Shown in pieces: positions 5,336-11,564 of a stretch of 11,564 nt of DNA. The notes under the pieces are model-generated. The model ran no database searches. It was not told the DNA's origin and worked only from the letters and a program-made list of their open reading frames with translations. The position numbers were made by a program, and so were the translations under genes. The DNA lies in contig JAWXUT010000052.1 of assembly GCA_044426075.1 (NCBI GenBank), positions 1 to 11,564 of the forward strand, in the 5' to 3' direction. Every line of letters starts with the position of its first letter. Position 1 is the stretch's first letter. The DNA is from JAWXUT01 sp044426075 (lineage in GTDB: Bacteria; Bacillota; Clostridia; Christensenellales; DTU072).

Positions 5336-6161
5336 TTTAACAAAGAAGTTCGGCGACCTACTAGTACTTGATGATATAACAAATAGCATTCAAGAGGGCG
5401 AAAAGGTAGCAATTATCGGACCATCTGGTAGCGGTAAAAGCACATTTTTGCGTTGTTTGAACTGTATGGAAGACCCAACAAAAGGACAAATAATATTTGA
5501 TGGAGTTGATATTGCTGATGTAAAAGTTAATATCAACGAGCATAGGCAACATATGGGCATGGTGTTTCAACAATTCAATTTGTTTAACAATATGACCGTA
5601 AAGCAAAATATAATGCTAGCTCCCGTGCAAATCGCAAAAAACAACTTTATAAAAGGTATATTTAAATTCTTATCAGAAAGTATAGCATATCCATTTAAAA
5701 AGTTGAGTAAAAAGGCAAAAGATGTGAGCAAACCACAGTTGCCTAAAAACAATCTATTAAGTGTAAAAAAAGATGCAGAAGCAACCGCAATGCGACTACT
5801 AGAGCGTATAGGTTTATCAGAAAAGGCAGATGTATATCCATCAACCTTGAGCGGTGGACAAAAGCAACGTATCGCAATCATAAGAGCCTTGGCAATGAAC
5901 CCAAAGGTTATGCTTTTTGATGAACCAACTTCAGCCCTAGACCCCGAAATGGTTGGCGAAGTTCTAGATTTAATAAAAGAGCTAGCCGATGAAGGTATGA
6001 CAATGGTTATTGTAACTCACGAAATGGGCTTCGCCCGTGAAGTTGCCACCCGTGTAATGTTTATGGACGGCGGTAAAATCATGGAAGAAGGCACTCCAAA
6101 ACAAATTTTTGAAGAGCCAAAGCAGGCGAGGTTGCAAGAGTTTCTAGCAAAAGTCTTGTAA
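5319..6161 (+). CDS. Amino-acid ABC transporter ATP-binding protein with an extra helical-domain insertion
   Basis: The ATPase that powers the importer, GlnQ/HisP type. Motifs are all intact: Walker A GPSGSGKST (34-42), Q-loop at VFQQFNLF (82-89), signature LSGGQ (177-181), Walker B VMLFDE (197-202), D-loop SALD and H-loop H234 (VTHEMGFAR). At 280 residues it exceeds the usual 240-250. The surplus is a Lys-rich insertion at about 106-150, between NIMLAPV and the DAEATAMRLLERIGL helix, in the helical subdomain. It includes FIKGIFKFLSESIAYPFKKL, a probable basic amphipathic helix. The start is GTG at 5319, fixed by AAAGGAGGT at 5301-5309. It overlaps the permease gene by 17 bases. This is the last gene of the operon, followed by a terminator. 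Confidence 0.95.
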   Translation: MIDVVNLTKKFGDLLVLDDITNSIQEGEKVAIIGPSGSGKSTFLRCLNCMEDPTKGQIIFDGVDIADVKVNINEHRQHMGMVFQQFNLFNNMTVKQNIMLAPVQIAKNNFIKGIFKFLSESIAYPFKKLSKKAKDVSKPQLPKNNLLSVKKDAEATAMRLLERIGLSEKADVYPSTLSGGQKQRIAIIRALAMNPKVMLFDEPTSALDPEMVGEVLDLIKELADEGMTMVIVTHEMGFAREVATRVMFMDGGKIMEEGTPKQIFEEPKQARLQEFLAKVL

Positions 6162-6189
6162 AAACGCGTATTTCACGCACCTAACTTCA

Positions 6190-6259
6190 AAAACCCCCGC
6201 CCGCCCAGCATTCATTTACGCCTAGTAATATTCGTGCCGGTCGGGCGGGGGTTTTATTT
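6190..6259 (+). terminator. Terminator of the ABC transporter operon with a long loop
   Basis: AAAACCCCCGCCCG (6190-6203) pairs perfectly with CGGGCGGGGGTTTT (6242-6255), a 14-bp GC-rich stem ending in TTTTATTTG. The loop is 38 bases, long for an intrinsic terminator. An outer 11-bp inverted repeat encloses it: GTAAAAACGCG at 6158-6168 (overlapping the ATPase stop) and its complement at 6277-6287. Confidence 0.8.
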
Positions 6260-6338
6260 GTTATGCACGCAAACTCCGCGTTTTTACACGACTCCTATAT
6301 ATGCAAAGTTAATAGAATCCGCGAAAATTTCACGCACA

Positions 6339-6368
6339 AAAAAGCACTCAATTTTTTGGGTGCTTTTT
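6339..6368. terminator. Second terminator-like hairpin, bidirectional
   Basis: A 12-bp stem (6339-6350 with 6357-6368, one G-T pair) has an A-tract on the left arm and a T-tract on the right, with a 6-base loop. It could act on either strand. It lies about 180 bases downstream of the ABC operon and immediately before repeat copy C. Confidence 0.65.
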
Positions 6369-6483
6369 GAAGTAATAAGTAATAGTGAATAGTGAAGAAG
6401 TTGATAAAATTATATAAAACGCCGTTGTTTGTGTAACTGGCAAACTGTATGATTGTAGGGTGCGGCAGTCCCCTGCCGCCCGG
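6368..6483 (+). repeat. Intergenic repeat family, copy C
   Basis: 34 bases at 6368-6401 are identical to 11362-11395, and 28 bases at 6403-6430 (with ACGCCGTTGTTT) are identical to 11268-11295. The copy ends with GATTGTAGGGTGCGG and the hairpin GCGGCAG-TCCC-CTGCCGC at 6462-6479. No coding frame covers it. From 6484 to 6597 the sequence is AT-rich with nothing recognisable. Confidence 0.8.
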
Positions 6484-6597
6484 ACCTTATTGCAAGTTTG
6501 GGTTATTTCTATTGTTTGTTTCATTCAAATATCAAAGATACGACGATGTAAACTTGTAAAATTACATTTTATCATTATCAATAATTTTAATATGGAT

Positions 6598-6653
6598 GCG
6601 GGCGTCAGAGGACTAACGCACCCTACGATTATATGATTTATCCGTGGCATAAA
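6598..6653 (-). repeat. Intergenic repeat family, copy D (inverted)
   Basis: Read on the minus strand this matches the copies at 11176-11220 and 11293-11349. A 25-base block (complement of 6621-6645) is identical to 11176-11200. The hairpin GCGTCAG-AGGA-CTAACGC is at 6602-6619. It points towards copy C and abuts the ktrA terminator. Confidence 0.8.
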
Positions 6654-6687
6654 AAAGACTGTAATAAATGTTAATTCATTACAGTCT
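6650..6687 (-). terminator. Intrinsic terminator of ktrBA
   Basis: On the minus strand AGACTGTAAT (6687-6678) pairs with ATTACAGTCT (6665-6656) around a 12-base loop, followed by TTTTTT (6655-6650). It begins about 20 bases after the ktrA stop at 6709. Confidence 0.85.
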
Positions 6688-6708
6688 AGTTAGTTTTTAT
6701 AGTATATT

Positions 6709-7359
6709 TTACATTTTGTTTGCAAGTTTTATAACGTCGTTTTGGTGACCCATTATTATTATGTGGTCAGTGGATAGGAATGTGTAATTTGGCATTGGGG
6801 AAGGGAGTATTGTTTTGAATTTCTTGATTGCTAAAATGTTGATATTGTAGCGTTTGCGGATATTCAAACTTTCTATACTGCGGCCGACCCAGTCATCCAT
6901 AACGGTTATTTCAAAAATTGAATACTCGTGGGTTAGTGGGATACAATCGAATATTTTGCTTGCGCCAAGTCTTACAGCGAGGCGTTCTGCAACATCTTTT
7001 TCGGGATATATAACTTCATCTGCGCCGATATTTGTTAAGAATTTTGCTTGTCTATCGCGGCTAGATTTGCTTACAACCCATTTTGCACCCATTTCTTTTA
7101 GTAGTGAAGTGATTTCTAATGAGCTTTGGAAGTTTTCATCAATTGCAACAACGCAAATATCAAAACTATCAATGCCGATGCTTGCAAGAACTTCTTCTTT
7201 TGTACAATCGCCGATGTGGGCATTTGTGAAGATAGGGGCAAGTTCTTCAATGATTTGCGCATTTTTGTCTATAATCATAACATCATTTTTAAGTTCTAGC
7301 AACTTAGTCGCTAAAAACTTACCAAAGTTTCCCATACCTATAACTAAAATTGATTTCAT
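6709..7359 (-). CDS. ktrA: Potassium uptake regulatory subunit KtrA (TrkA/RCK family)
   Basis: The cytoplasmic 216-residue gating subunit that assembles as a ring on the KtrB channel and opens it in response to nucleotide. The N-terminal RCK domain (about 1-125) is a Rossmann fold with GMGNFG (8-13) and the acidic residue D31 (IIDK) that holds the nucleotide ribose. VVAIDENFQSSLEIT follows in the same domain. The C-terminal RCK_C domain (about 135-216), EYSIFEITVMDDWVGRSIESLN, is the part that binds cyclic di-AMP in some relatives; that is family knowledge, not seen here. Length is normal. GGAGG at 7363-7367 supports the ATG. It starts 11 bases after the ktrB stop, so the two form one operon (ktrB first), closed by the terminator at 6650-6687. 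Confidence 0.95.
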   Translation of the reverse strand: MKSILVIGMGNFGKFLATKLLELKNDVMIIDKNAQIIEELAPIFTNAHIGDCTKEEVLASIGIDSFDICVVAIDENFQSSLEITSLLKEMGAKWVVSKSSRDRQAKFLTNIGADEVIYPEKDVAERLAVRLGASKIFDCIPLTHEYSIFEITVMDDWVGRSIESLNIRKRYNINILAIKKFKTILPSPMPNYTFLSTDHIIIMGHQNDVIKLANKM

Positions 7360-7370
7360 ATGACCTCCAA

Positions 7371-8717
7371 TTAGCCTATAATTATTTTTCCCACTGGTCT
7401 ACTTAGTGGAACATTTACTTTTTTTCTTGCAAAAATCATAACTAGCGATAGGAATCCAACCCTACCCGCATACATCAAGAAGATTATTACTAGTTGACTT
7501 CCAACATTTAAAAGAGGGGTTATGCCCAATGTGAGCCCAACCGTGCCTAGAGCTGAAGTTACTTCAAACAATACCGCTGACATTGAGAAGTCTTGTTGCA
7601 TAAAGCTGATTAGCAAACAACCGCAAACAATTGCAGCCAAATAAGTTACAACAATAGCCGTAGCTTGAAGCACAACGCCATTTTCTAATCTGCGTTTTGA
7701 AACGGTTATGGAATCTTTGCGTTTTATGCAAGCTATAACGGCAAGTAGAATTACAACAAAAGTGGTTGTTTTTATTCCACCCGCAGTTGAACCGCTGTTT
7801 CCGCCTATAAACATAAGCACAATCATAAGAAGTCTGCCACTTTCTGACATTTCTAGCATATTAACCGTGTTAAATCCCGCAGTACGAGGTGTGACCGCTT
7901 GGAACAAACTTGCAAGAATTTTGCCACCGAAGCTTAGGTCTGCCATACTGCTGTTATATTCAAATATCATCAATAATAAAAATGGAATTACAACCAAACA
8001 AGCTGTTGCACCAAGTACAACTTTGCTGTGTAAGGTTAGTGATTTCCACTTGCATTTGCAGTTAAGTAAGTCCGACCAAACCAAAAAGCCCAGTCCGCCT
8101 ATTATAATTAGTGCAACTATTGTGATTACAACTATAGGATCATCGACAAATGCGGTTAGAGAGCTGAACTCACCATAAACTCCCATAAGATCAAACCCCG
8201 CGTTGCAAAAAGCCGAAACACTGTGAAAAATTGAGTAATATATGCCTTTACCCCAGCCAAAAGCGGGTATGAAGCTTGTGCATAATAGTAGTGCTCCCGC
8301 ACCTTCAAAGGCGAGTGTTCCTACAACAACTTGCTTGATAAGTTTTGGTGTACCACCAATACCGATGTTTCCTGTGCTTTGCGCAAATAGTGTTTTTTGG
8401 GTAAGACTTAGTTGCCCACGCAAAAAAATGGCAATACGAGTCATTATAGTCATAAACCCGATACCGCCAATTTGAATTAAAATTAGTATTACAATTTGCC
8501 CAAATATAGACCAATGTGTGTAAGTGTCAAACACAACAAGACCAGTAACACAAGTTGCTGATGTTGCAGTAAAAAGACTATCTATAAATGATGTGAATGT
8601 GCCAGAATTGCTAGAAATAGGCATAGCAAGTAAAAACGTACCTATCGCGATGATAAAAACGTATGCTATTGCGATCATTTGATAATATGTCAACTTTTCT
8701 TTTATTTTAGCTATCAT
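7371..8717 (-). CDS. ktrB: Potassium channel-forming transporter subunit KtrB (TrkH/Ktr family)
   Basis: The 448-residue membrane pore of the Ktr potassium uptake system, usually sodium-dependent. It shows the four-repeat membrane-pore-membrane design. Filter regions are TCVTGL (55-60), SAFCNAGF (168-175), VTPRTAGFN (275-283) and TSALGTVGLT (387-396), each with the conserved glycine. The glycine/serine-rich loop GGNSGSTAGG (305-314) in the third repeat is the intramembrane gate of KtrB. The C-terminus (RKKVNVPLSRPVGKIIIG) is typical. AGGAAG at 8723-8728 supports the start. The promoter is directly upstream and ktrA directly downstream. No cyclic di-AMP riboswitch fits in the short leader. Confidence 0.95.
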   Translation of the reverse strand: MIAKIKEKLTYYQMIAIAYVFIIAIGTFLLAMPISSNSGTFTSFIDSLFTATSATCVTGLVVFDTYTHWSIFGQIVILILIQIGGIGFMTIMTRIAIFLRGQLSLTQKTLFAQSTGNIGIGGTPKLIKQVVVGTLAFEGAGALLLCTSFIPAFGWGKGIYYSIFHSVSAFCNAGFDLMGVYGEFSSLTAFVDDPIVVITIVALIIIGGLGFLVWSDLLNCKCKWKSLTLHSKVVLGATACLVVIPFLLLMIFEYNSSMADLSFGGKILASLFQAVTPRTAGFNTVNMLEMSESGRLLMIVLMFIGGNSGSTAGGIKTTTFVVILLAVIACIKRKDSITVSKRRLENGVVLQATAIVVTYLAAIVCGCLLISFMQQDFSMSAVLFEVTSALGTVGLTLGITPLLNVGSQLVIIFLMYAGRVGFLSLVMIFARKKVNVPLSRPVGKIIIG

Positions 8718-8736
8718 ATATACTTCCTATTTTAGC

Positions 8737-8765
8737 ATTATACTATTACAATTAAAAAATGGCAA
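8737..8765 (-). promoter_or_regulatory. Promoter of ktrBA
   Basis: On the minus strand TTGCCA (8765-8760), a 17-base spacer and TATAAT (8742-8737) form a near-consensus sigma-A promoter, with the ribosome site AGGAAG at 8728-8723 just downstream. The leader is only about 13 bases. Confidence 0.8.
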
Positions 8766-8799
8766 GCCTTTTCTTTAATATTGTGCTTACAGTTGCAAA

Positions 8800-9459
8800 T
8801 TAAACGACAAAATACGCGCCCACAAATGCCATAATTGGTCCAACTAAAGTGAATACATGGAATATTGTGTGAATGTATTTTATATTAAATGTGTACAAAA
8901 CAGAACCAATTATACATAATCCTACCCCACCAAACAAAAGAATCTGTGTTTCCAGCGGAATATATGCAACATTGATTATAATAGGTAGAAAAATCAAAAA
9001 TCCAATAACAAAATCCAATATAAAACACGTGGTTGAATATCTTTTTAAATTAAATTGGCATAAAAGTATGCACACAACGCAAATAATTAAGCAAACGCCT
9101 ACCGATAAGCAACTAAAAATGCTGGTGTTAACGCATAGCGCAACAGGCACGCCACAACCTAAACACAAAAAACTGATGTCGCCGTGATCAATACAACGCC
9201 AAAAGTGCTTTTTCTTTGGATTTGTTTGTGCGTGATAAATTGCAGAAACCCCAAAAACAAGCATTCCAGAAAAGCAAGCTGTAATAGATGCTATAACTGA
9301 AAGCCAATTGCTAGAGTGCACCAACAAAAAGGCTAGCACAATTATTGTAAGAGGCACACCAATACCGTGTGAAATTATGTTTAAAATCTCCTCTTTTCTT
9401 GTATAATACGGCAAATCGTATTCTTTATAACTCTCTTTTACAGCTTCTTCATTTGACAT
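8800..9459 (-). CDS. Hemolysin III / PAQR-family membrane protein
   Basis: A 219-residue protein with about seven membrane segments from residue 32 on. It carries the family's conserved polar residues: EEILNIISHGIG (23-34), SAIYH (72-76), DHGDIS (91-96) and HTIFHVFTLVG (197-207). H76, D91, H197 and H201 match the zinc-binding/hydrolase-like site described for PAQR receptors. The bacterial 'hemolysin III' name comes from a Bacillus cereus protein; most homologues, and probably this one, have an unproven membrane role. Rich in cysteine within membrane segments (LCLGCG, CLSVGVCLIICVVCILLC). The start has AGGAGAGG at 9473-9466. It has its own consensus promoter and no clear terminator before ktrB. 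Confidence 0.92.
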   Translation of the reverse strand: MSNEEAVKESYKEYDLPYYTRKEEILNIISHGIGVPLTIIVLAFLLVHSSNWLSVIASITACFSGMLVFGVSAIYHAQTNPKKKHFWRCIDHGDISFLCLGCGVPVALCVNTSIFSCLSVGVCLIICVVCILLCQFNLKRYSTTCFILDFVIGFLIFLPIIINVAYIPLETQILLFGGVGLCIIGSVLYTFNIKYIHTIFHVFTLVGPIMAFVGAYFVV

Positions 9460-9487
9460 ATTAAACCTCTCCTATTAACCACATACC

Positions 9488-9516
9488 ATTATATTACTAG
9501 TTGCAAAATATGTCAA
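9488..9516 (-). promoter_or_regulatory. Consensus promoter of the hemolysin III-family gene
   Basis: On the minus strand a perfect TTGACA (9516-9511), a 17-base spacer and a perfect TATAAT (9493-9488) lie about 29 bases before the ATG at 9459. It is the best match to sigma-A consensus in the window. Confidence 0.9.
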
Positions 9517-9541
9517 CACAATTACCGCAAAGTAAATATTA

Positions 9542-10576
9542 TTACCACTTATTAGTGACGCGTTCGGCAAAACCAACTTCTTTGTTGAGGTCAATTACAG
9601 TGCCGTCATCTAATATTGCGTGCCCGCTAAACTCGCCAAAAACTTGGTGCTGACAGCTGCGAATTAAGCCCACATTGGTGTCAGAAAATCGGTCTACTAA
9701 TGGCGTAAAAGTCATATTCAATCTGTTATCGTCTGACTCAAAAGTCCAAGGTGACATATAGTCATAATCGCTACCCTTTTTAGGAATATTAAAGGTTACT
9801 TCATTTAGCTTGTGGTGCTTGCCGTCATAGAACAAAACGTTTTCGGAAGCCGCTGTTGTATCCCCAAATCCATAACCAATATTAAAGCCGAATTTATGCC
9901 CATCTATTACAGTTGATAATGAACCCCAATACCACGTATTTTTGTAAGTCCATACCCCTCTACCCCAATCTAGGGTACCCAAACTTCCATTTTCTGCATT
10001 GAAAATATATTCTTCATCTCCAAATTTGCAGTAGCCAACGGCAGACATACAGTTGATTTTTTGGTTGTAATAAAACGCTGTTGGCGCGCCCTCAAAAGGG
10101 GTTGCAATTACAATTGATTGCTGTGGCACATCGGTTAGCGTTATGTCAATTTCAAGTGGTTTACCTTCAAAAAAGTTTGCGTGTTTTGCGGTCAAGCGCC
10201 TTGTTTTTCCGTCGTTAGTAAAGGATATATCTATCTTTTTATTTTTGTAAGCTATATCCCCTACTACAGATGTTGCGGGCATTTTTAATGAACCGTTTGT
10301 AAATGGAACAATCTCAGAACTTGTATGGTCAAATGGCTTTCTAAAATCTAAGAGGGATAGCCCCATCATTCCTAAATAGCTATTGTCTGCTACAGTTAGG
10401 GCAACGCCATAATCTTTGTTTCCTATATAATAATAGTCCCATTCTTTAATTTTAAACTTTTTGGCTTTAATCGCAGACCGCTCGTATTGCAACAGCAACT
10501 CAGTTGCGTATCCGCGTTGAGCAAGCGTACCGTCACTTTTAAGCAGTTTTCCCGCTTTTGTAATTCTGTTTTGCAT
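9542..10576 (-). CDS. DUF2804 family protein
   Basis: A 344-residue protein recognised as DUF2804. Family-like text is the N-terminal ITKAGKLLKSDGTLAQRGYA, FKIKEWDYYYIGN (41-53), MGLSLLDF (71-78), SLGTLDWGRGVWTYKNTWYWGS (about 198-219) and IGYGFGD (233-239). There is no signal peptide or membrane segment, so it is probably cytoplasmic. The Trp-rich, beta-strand-heavy sequence suggests a barrel or lipocalin-like fold, which is inference; no function is established to my knowledge. GGAGGA at 10586-10581 supports the ATG, and it has its own strong promoter. No terminator is visible in the short gap before the hemolysin III promoter, so read-through is possible. Confidence 0.88.
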   Translation of the reverse strand: MQNRITKAGKLLKSDGTLAQRGYATELLLQYERSAIKAKKFKIKEWDYYYIGNKDYGVALTVADNSYLGMMGLSLLDFRKPFDHTSSEIVPFTNGSLKMPATSVVGDIAYKNKKIDISFTNDGKTRRLTAKHANFFEGKPLEIDITLTDVPQQSIVIATPFEGAPTAFYYNQKINCMSAVGYCKFGDEEYIFNAENGSLGTLDWGRGVWTYKNTWYWGSLSTVIDGHKFGFNIGYGFGDTTAASENVLFYDGKHHKLNEVTFNIPKKGSDYDYMSPWTFESDDNRLNMTFTPLVDRFSDTNVGLIRSCQHQVFGEFSGHAILDDGTVIDLNKEVGFAERVTNKW

Positions 10577-10600
10577 AGTATCCTCCGCTTGTTTTCTTAA

Positions 10601-10629
10601 ATTGTAATATACTTATGCGCTGTTGTCAA
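10601..10629 (-). promoter_or_regulatory. Promoter of the DUF2804 gene
   Basis: On the minus strand TTGACA (10629-10624), a 17-base spacer and TACAAT (10606-10601) precede the ATG at 10576, with the ribosome site between them. It lies 19 bases beyond the stop of the upstream 135-residue gene, so DUF2804 can be transcribed independently. Confidence 0.85.
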
Positions 10630-10647
10630 TAGAGATGGCCGTTTTCT

Positions 10648-11055
10648 TTACAATAAACCTAAAAATGCAGCAAATCTGTCTTCATTTTCTATTAGATGAA
10701 CTACATCTCCGCCGTTTTGCAAAAGTATGTCTAAATTTGTGAACAATTCGATTTCTAGTTTGATAATAGCTGGCATTATTTTGCTTTGCGGATATCTTAT
10801 TGATGTTATTGCGCGTGGTTTTGGCACTTCAATGCGTGCAATTAGCGTTTGTATTAGCTGAAGTGCGGTTTCTTTTAAGCTTCGAACATAAGACAACACC
10901 TCGGCTTGGTTTGCGTTTGACGCGTAGAACACGGATAACAACTCTATTTGCCTAATTATTATCTCTTTGCAGTCAATTAATATCGATAAATCATCGCTGC
11001 CTTGCAAACTTTTGTTGTACTCTCTTGCTAAATTTTCCATATAATCTAGTGGCAT
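10648..11055 (-). CDS. Hypothetical 135-residue helical protein
   Basis: I do not recognise this protein. It is predicted mostly helical: ILIDCKEIIIRQIELLSVFY (25-44), QAEVLSYVRSLKETALQLIQ (50-69) and MPAIIKLEIELFTNLDILLQ (93-112). These are separated by a basic/proline segment (EVPKPRAITSIRYPQSK). There is no signal peptide or membrane helix, and the charge pattern suggests a soluble helical bundle. The start is well supported by AGGAGG at 11064-11059. The reading frame is clean over its length, and codon use looks like its neighbours. It lies upstream of, and codirectional with, the DUF2804 gene, but that gene has its own promoter, so a shared task is not shown. Confidence 0.8.
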   Translation of the reverse strand: MPLDYMENLAREYNKSLQGSDDLSILIDCKEIIIRQIELLSVFYASNANQAEVLSYVRSLKETALQLIQTLIARIEVPKPRAITSIRYPQSKIMPAIIKLEIELFTNLDILLQNGGDVVHLIENEDRFAAFLGLL

Positions 11056-11072
11056 AATCCTCCTTTTGCCCT

Positions 11073-11101
11073 ATTATATGTGTCTTTTATTGTTTTGGTT
11101 A
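11073..11101 (-). promoter_or_regulatory. Possible promoter of the 135-residue gene
   Basis: TATAAT on the minus strand (11078-11073) lies 17 bases from the leader side of the ATG at 11055. The -35 region at 17-base spacing is TAACCA (11101-11096), a poor match, so this is a -10-led call. Confidence 0.45.
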
Positions 11102-11150
11102 CGATATATTATTGTTTTAACTTTAATTAAATGAAAAATTAAAAATGAAA

Positions 11151-11238
11151 AATTATAAACGCCGTTGTTTACGCTACGGATAAATCATATAATCGTAGGG
11201 TGGTAGTCCTCTGACGCCCGCGAACCCGCAAGCGGGTT
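11151..11238 (+). repeat. Intergenic repeat family, copy A
   Basis: It starts with AATTATAAACGCCGTTGTTT and continues with ACGGATAAATCATATAATCG, which is identical to the inverted copy D, then TAGTCCTCTGACGCCCGCG. The central hairpin arm is damaged (GGTGGTAG instead of GGTGCGTTAG). It ends in a separate perfect hairpin, AACCCGC-AA-GCGGGTT at 11223-11238. The AT-rich stretch 11102-11150 before it shows only simple A/T runs. Confidence 0.75.
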
Positions 11239-11395
11239 GAGTGAAGAGTGAAGAGTGAAGAAGTGAGGATAAAATTATATAAAACGCCGTTGTTTATGCC
11301 ACGGATAAATCATAAGATTGTAGGGTGCGTTAGTCCTCTGACGCCCGCGAACCCGTTGGGTTGAAGTAATAAGTAATAGTGAATAGTGAAGAAGT
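11239..11395 (+). repeat. Intergenic repeat family, copy B, in tandem with copy A
   Basis: It begins with short tandem AGTGAAGAG-like units (11240-11266). The 28-base block 11268-11295 is identical to copy C. Next comes the hairpin GCGTTAG-TCCT-CTGACGC (11327-11344) and AACCC-GTT-GGGTT (11350-11362). It ends with the 34-base block 11362-11395, identical to 6368-6401. Confidence 0.78.
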
Positions 11396-11405
11396 GTGGA
11401 ATGAA

Positions 11406-11470
11406 CTGTGACCACAAAAATGGACACATATAAAAATGTAAATCAGCAGGCACCCCCGTTTTGTGGACAG
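11406..11470. repeat. Imperfect inverted-repeat unit of about 65 bases
   Basis: CTGTGACCACAAAAATGG (11406-11423) and CCGTTTTGTGGACAG (11456-11470) are imperfect inverted copies. It lies directly after repeat copy B. It could be a decayed small mobile-element remnant, but no target duplication or transposase is seen. The remaining 94 bases to the window end are AT-rich with no gene visible. Confidence 0.35.
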
Positions 11471-11564
11471 TTTACGATATTGAATAATGAATAATTGTGG
11501 ATTTTTAATTTATAGTTTGTTCAATCGTGGAACAAATGGCAAAACGCAATGCATATAGATTGTA

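Noticed and set aside
8718..8799. Cyclic di-AMP riboswitch upstream of ktrBA
   Set aside because: The gap is only 82 bases, and the promoter leaves a leader of about 13 bases, far too short.
11240..11266. CRISPR-like short tandem repeats
   Set aside because: The 9-base AGTGAAGAG units are contiguous, with no spacers and no cas genes.
11516..11536. Inverted repeat TTTGTTC / GAACAAA
   Set aside because: Only 7 bp, no T-tract and no adjacent gene; easily by chance in AT-rich DNA.

Overview
This AT-rich window carries strong AGGAGG-type ribosome sites, sigma-A type promoters, lipobox signal peptides, a KtrAB potassium system and a BspA-like leucine-rich-repeat lipoprotein. Together these suggest a low-GC, Gram-positive Bacillota genome, probably an uncultured Clostridia-type gut lineage. 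The phylum is a fairly safe inference; anything narrower is a guess. I recognised no rRNA, tRNA, CRISPR array, intact transposase or phage gene.

Layout. Left end (1-922): a terminator-like hairpin from an unseen upstream gene, then an ArsR-family repressor on the minus strand diverging from a 62-residue cysteine-rich peptide on the plus strand. A palindromic TTGCAA may serve as the -35 box of both. A perfect 22-bp palindrome terminates the peptide gene. Region 923-3521 (minus strand): a 669-residue surface lipoprotein (Ig-like domain, InlB-type repeat, BspA-type leucine-rich repeats) whose stop codon overlaps the start of thiamine pyrophosphokinase. Its promoter lies so close to the ATG that the mRNA is probably leaderless. 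Region 3522-6161 (plus strand): a polar amino-acid ABC transporter operon of binding lipoprotein, permease and ATPase. Region 6162-6708: terminators and intergenic repeats. Region 6709-11055 (minus strand): a 135-residue orphan, a DUF2804 protein, a hemolysin III/PAQR membrane protein, and the ktrB-ktrA pair, mostly with their own near-consensus promoters. Region 11056-11564: more copies of the intergenic repeat family.

The main discovery is the binding protein at 3796-4632. It appears to be a natural circular permutant of the SBP_bac_3 fold. After an ordinary lipoprotein signal peptide, the half that normally comes second (IGVQSGTTG through YDAIIDTYF) comes first. The half that normally comes first (LVVATNAAFDPFEY through the AGLTVTEKR ligand-binding motif) comes last. 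The key ligand-contact residues of both halves are kept, and the cut falls at a lobe-lobe crossover. It is the only binding protein gene in the operon, so it is probably the working receptor. The partner ATPase carries an unusual basic insertion of about 40 residues in its helical subdomain.

Other points of interest are the ArsR/cysteine-rich-peptide pair, a motif shared by the divergent promoters at 3526-3760, and a dispersed repeat whose central hairpin shows compensatory base changes between copies.
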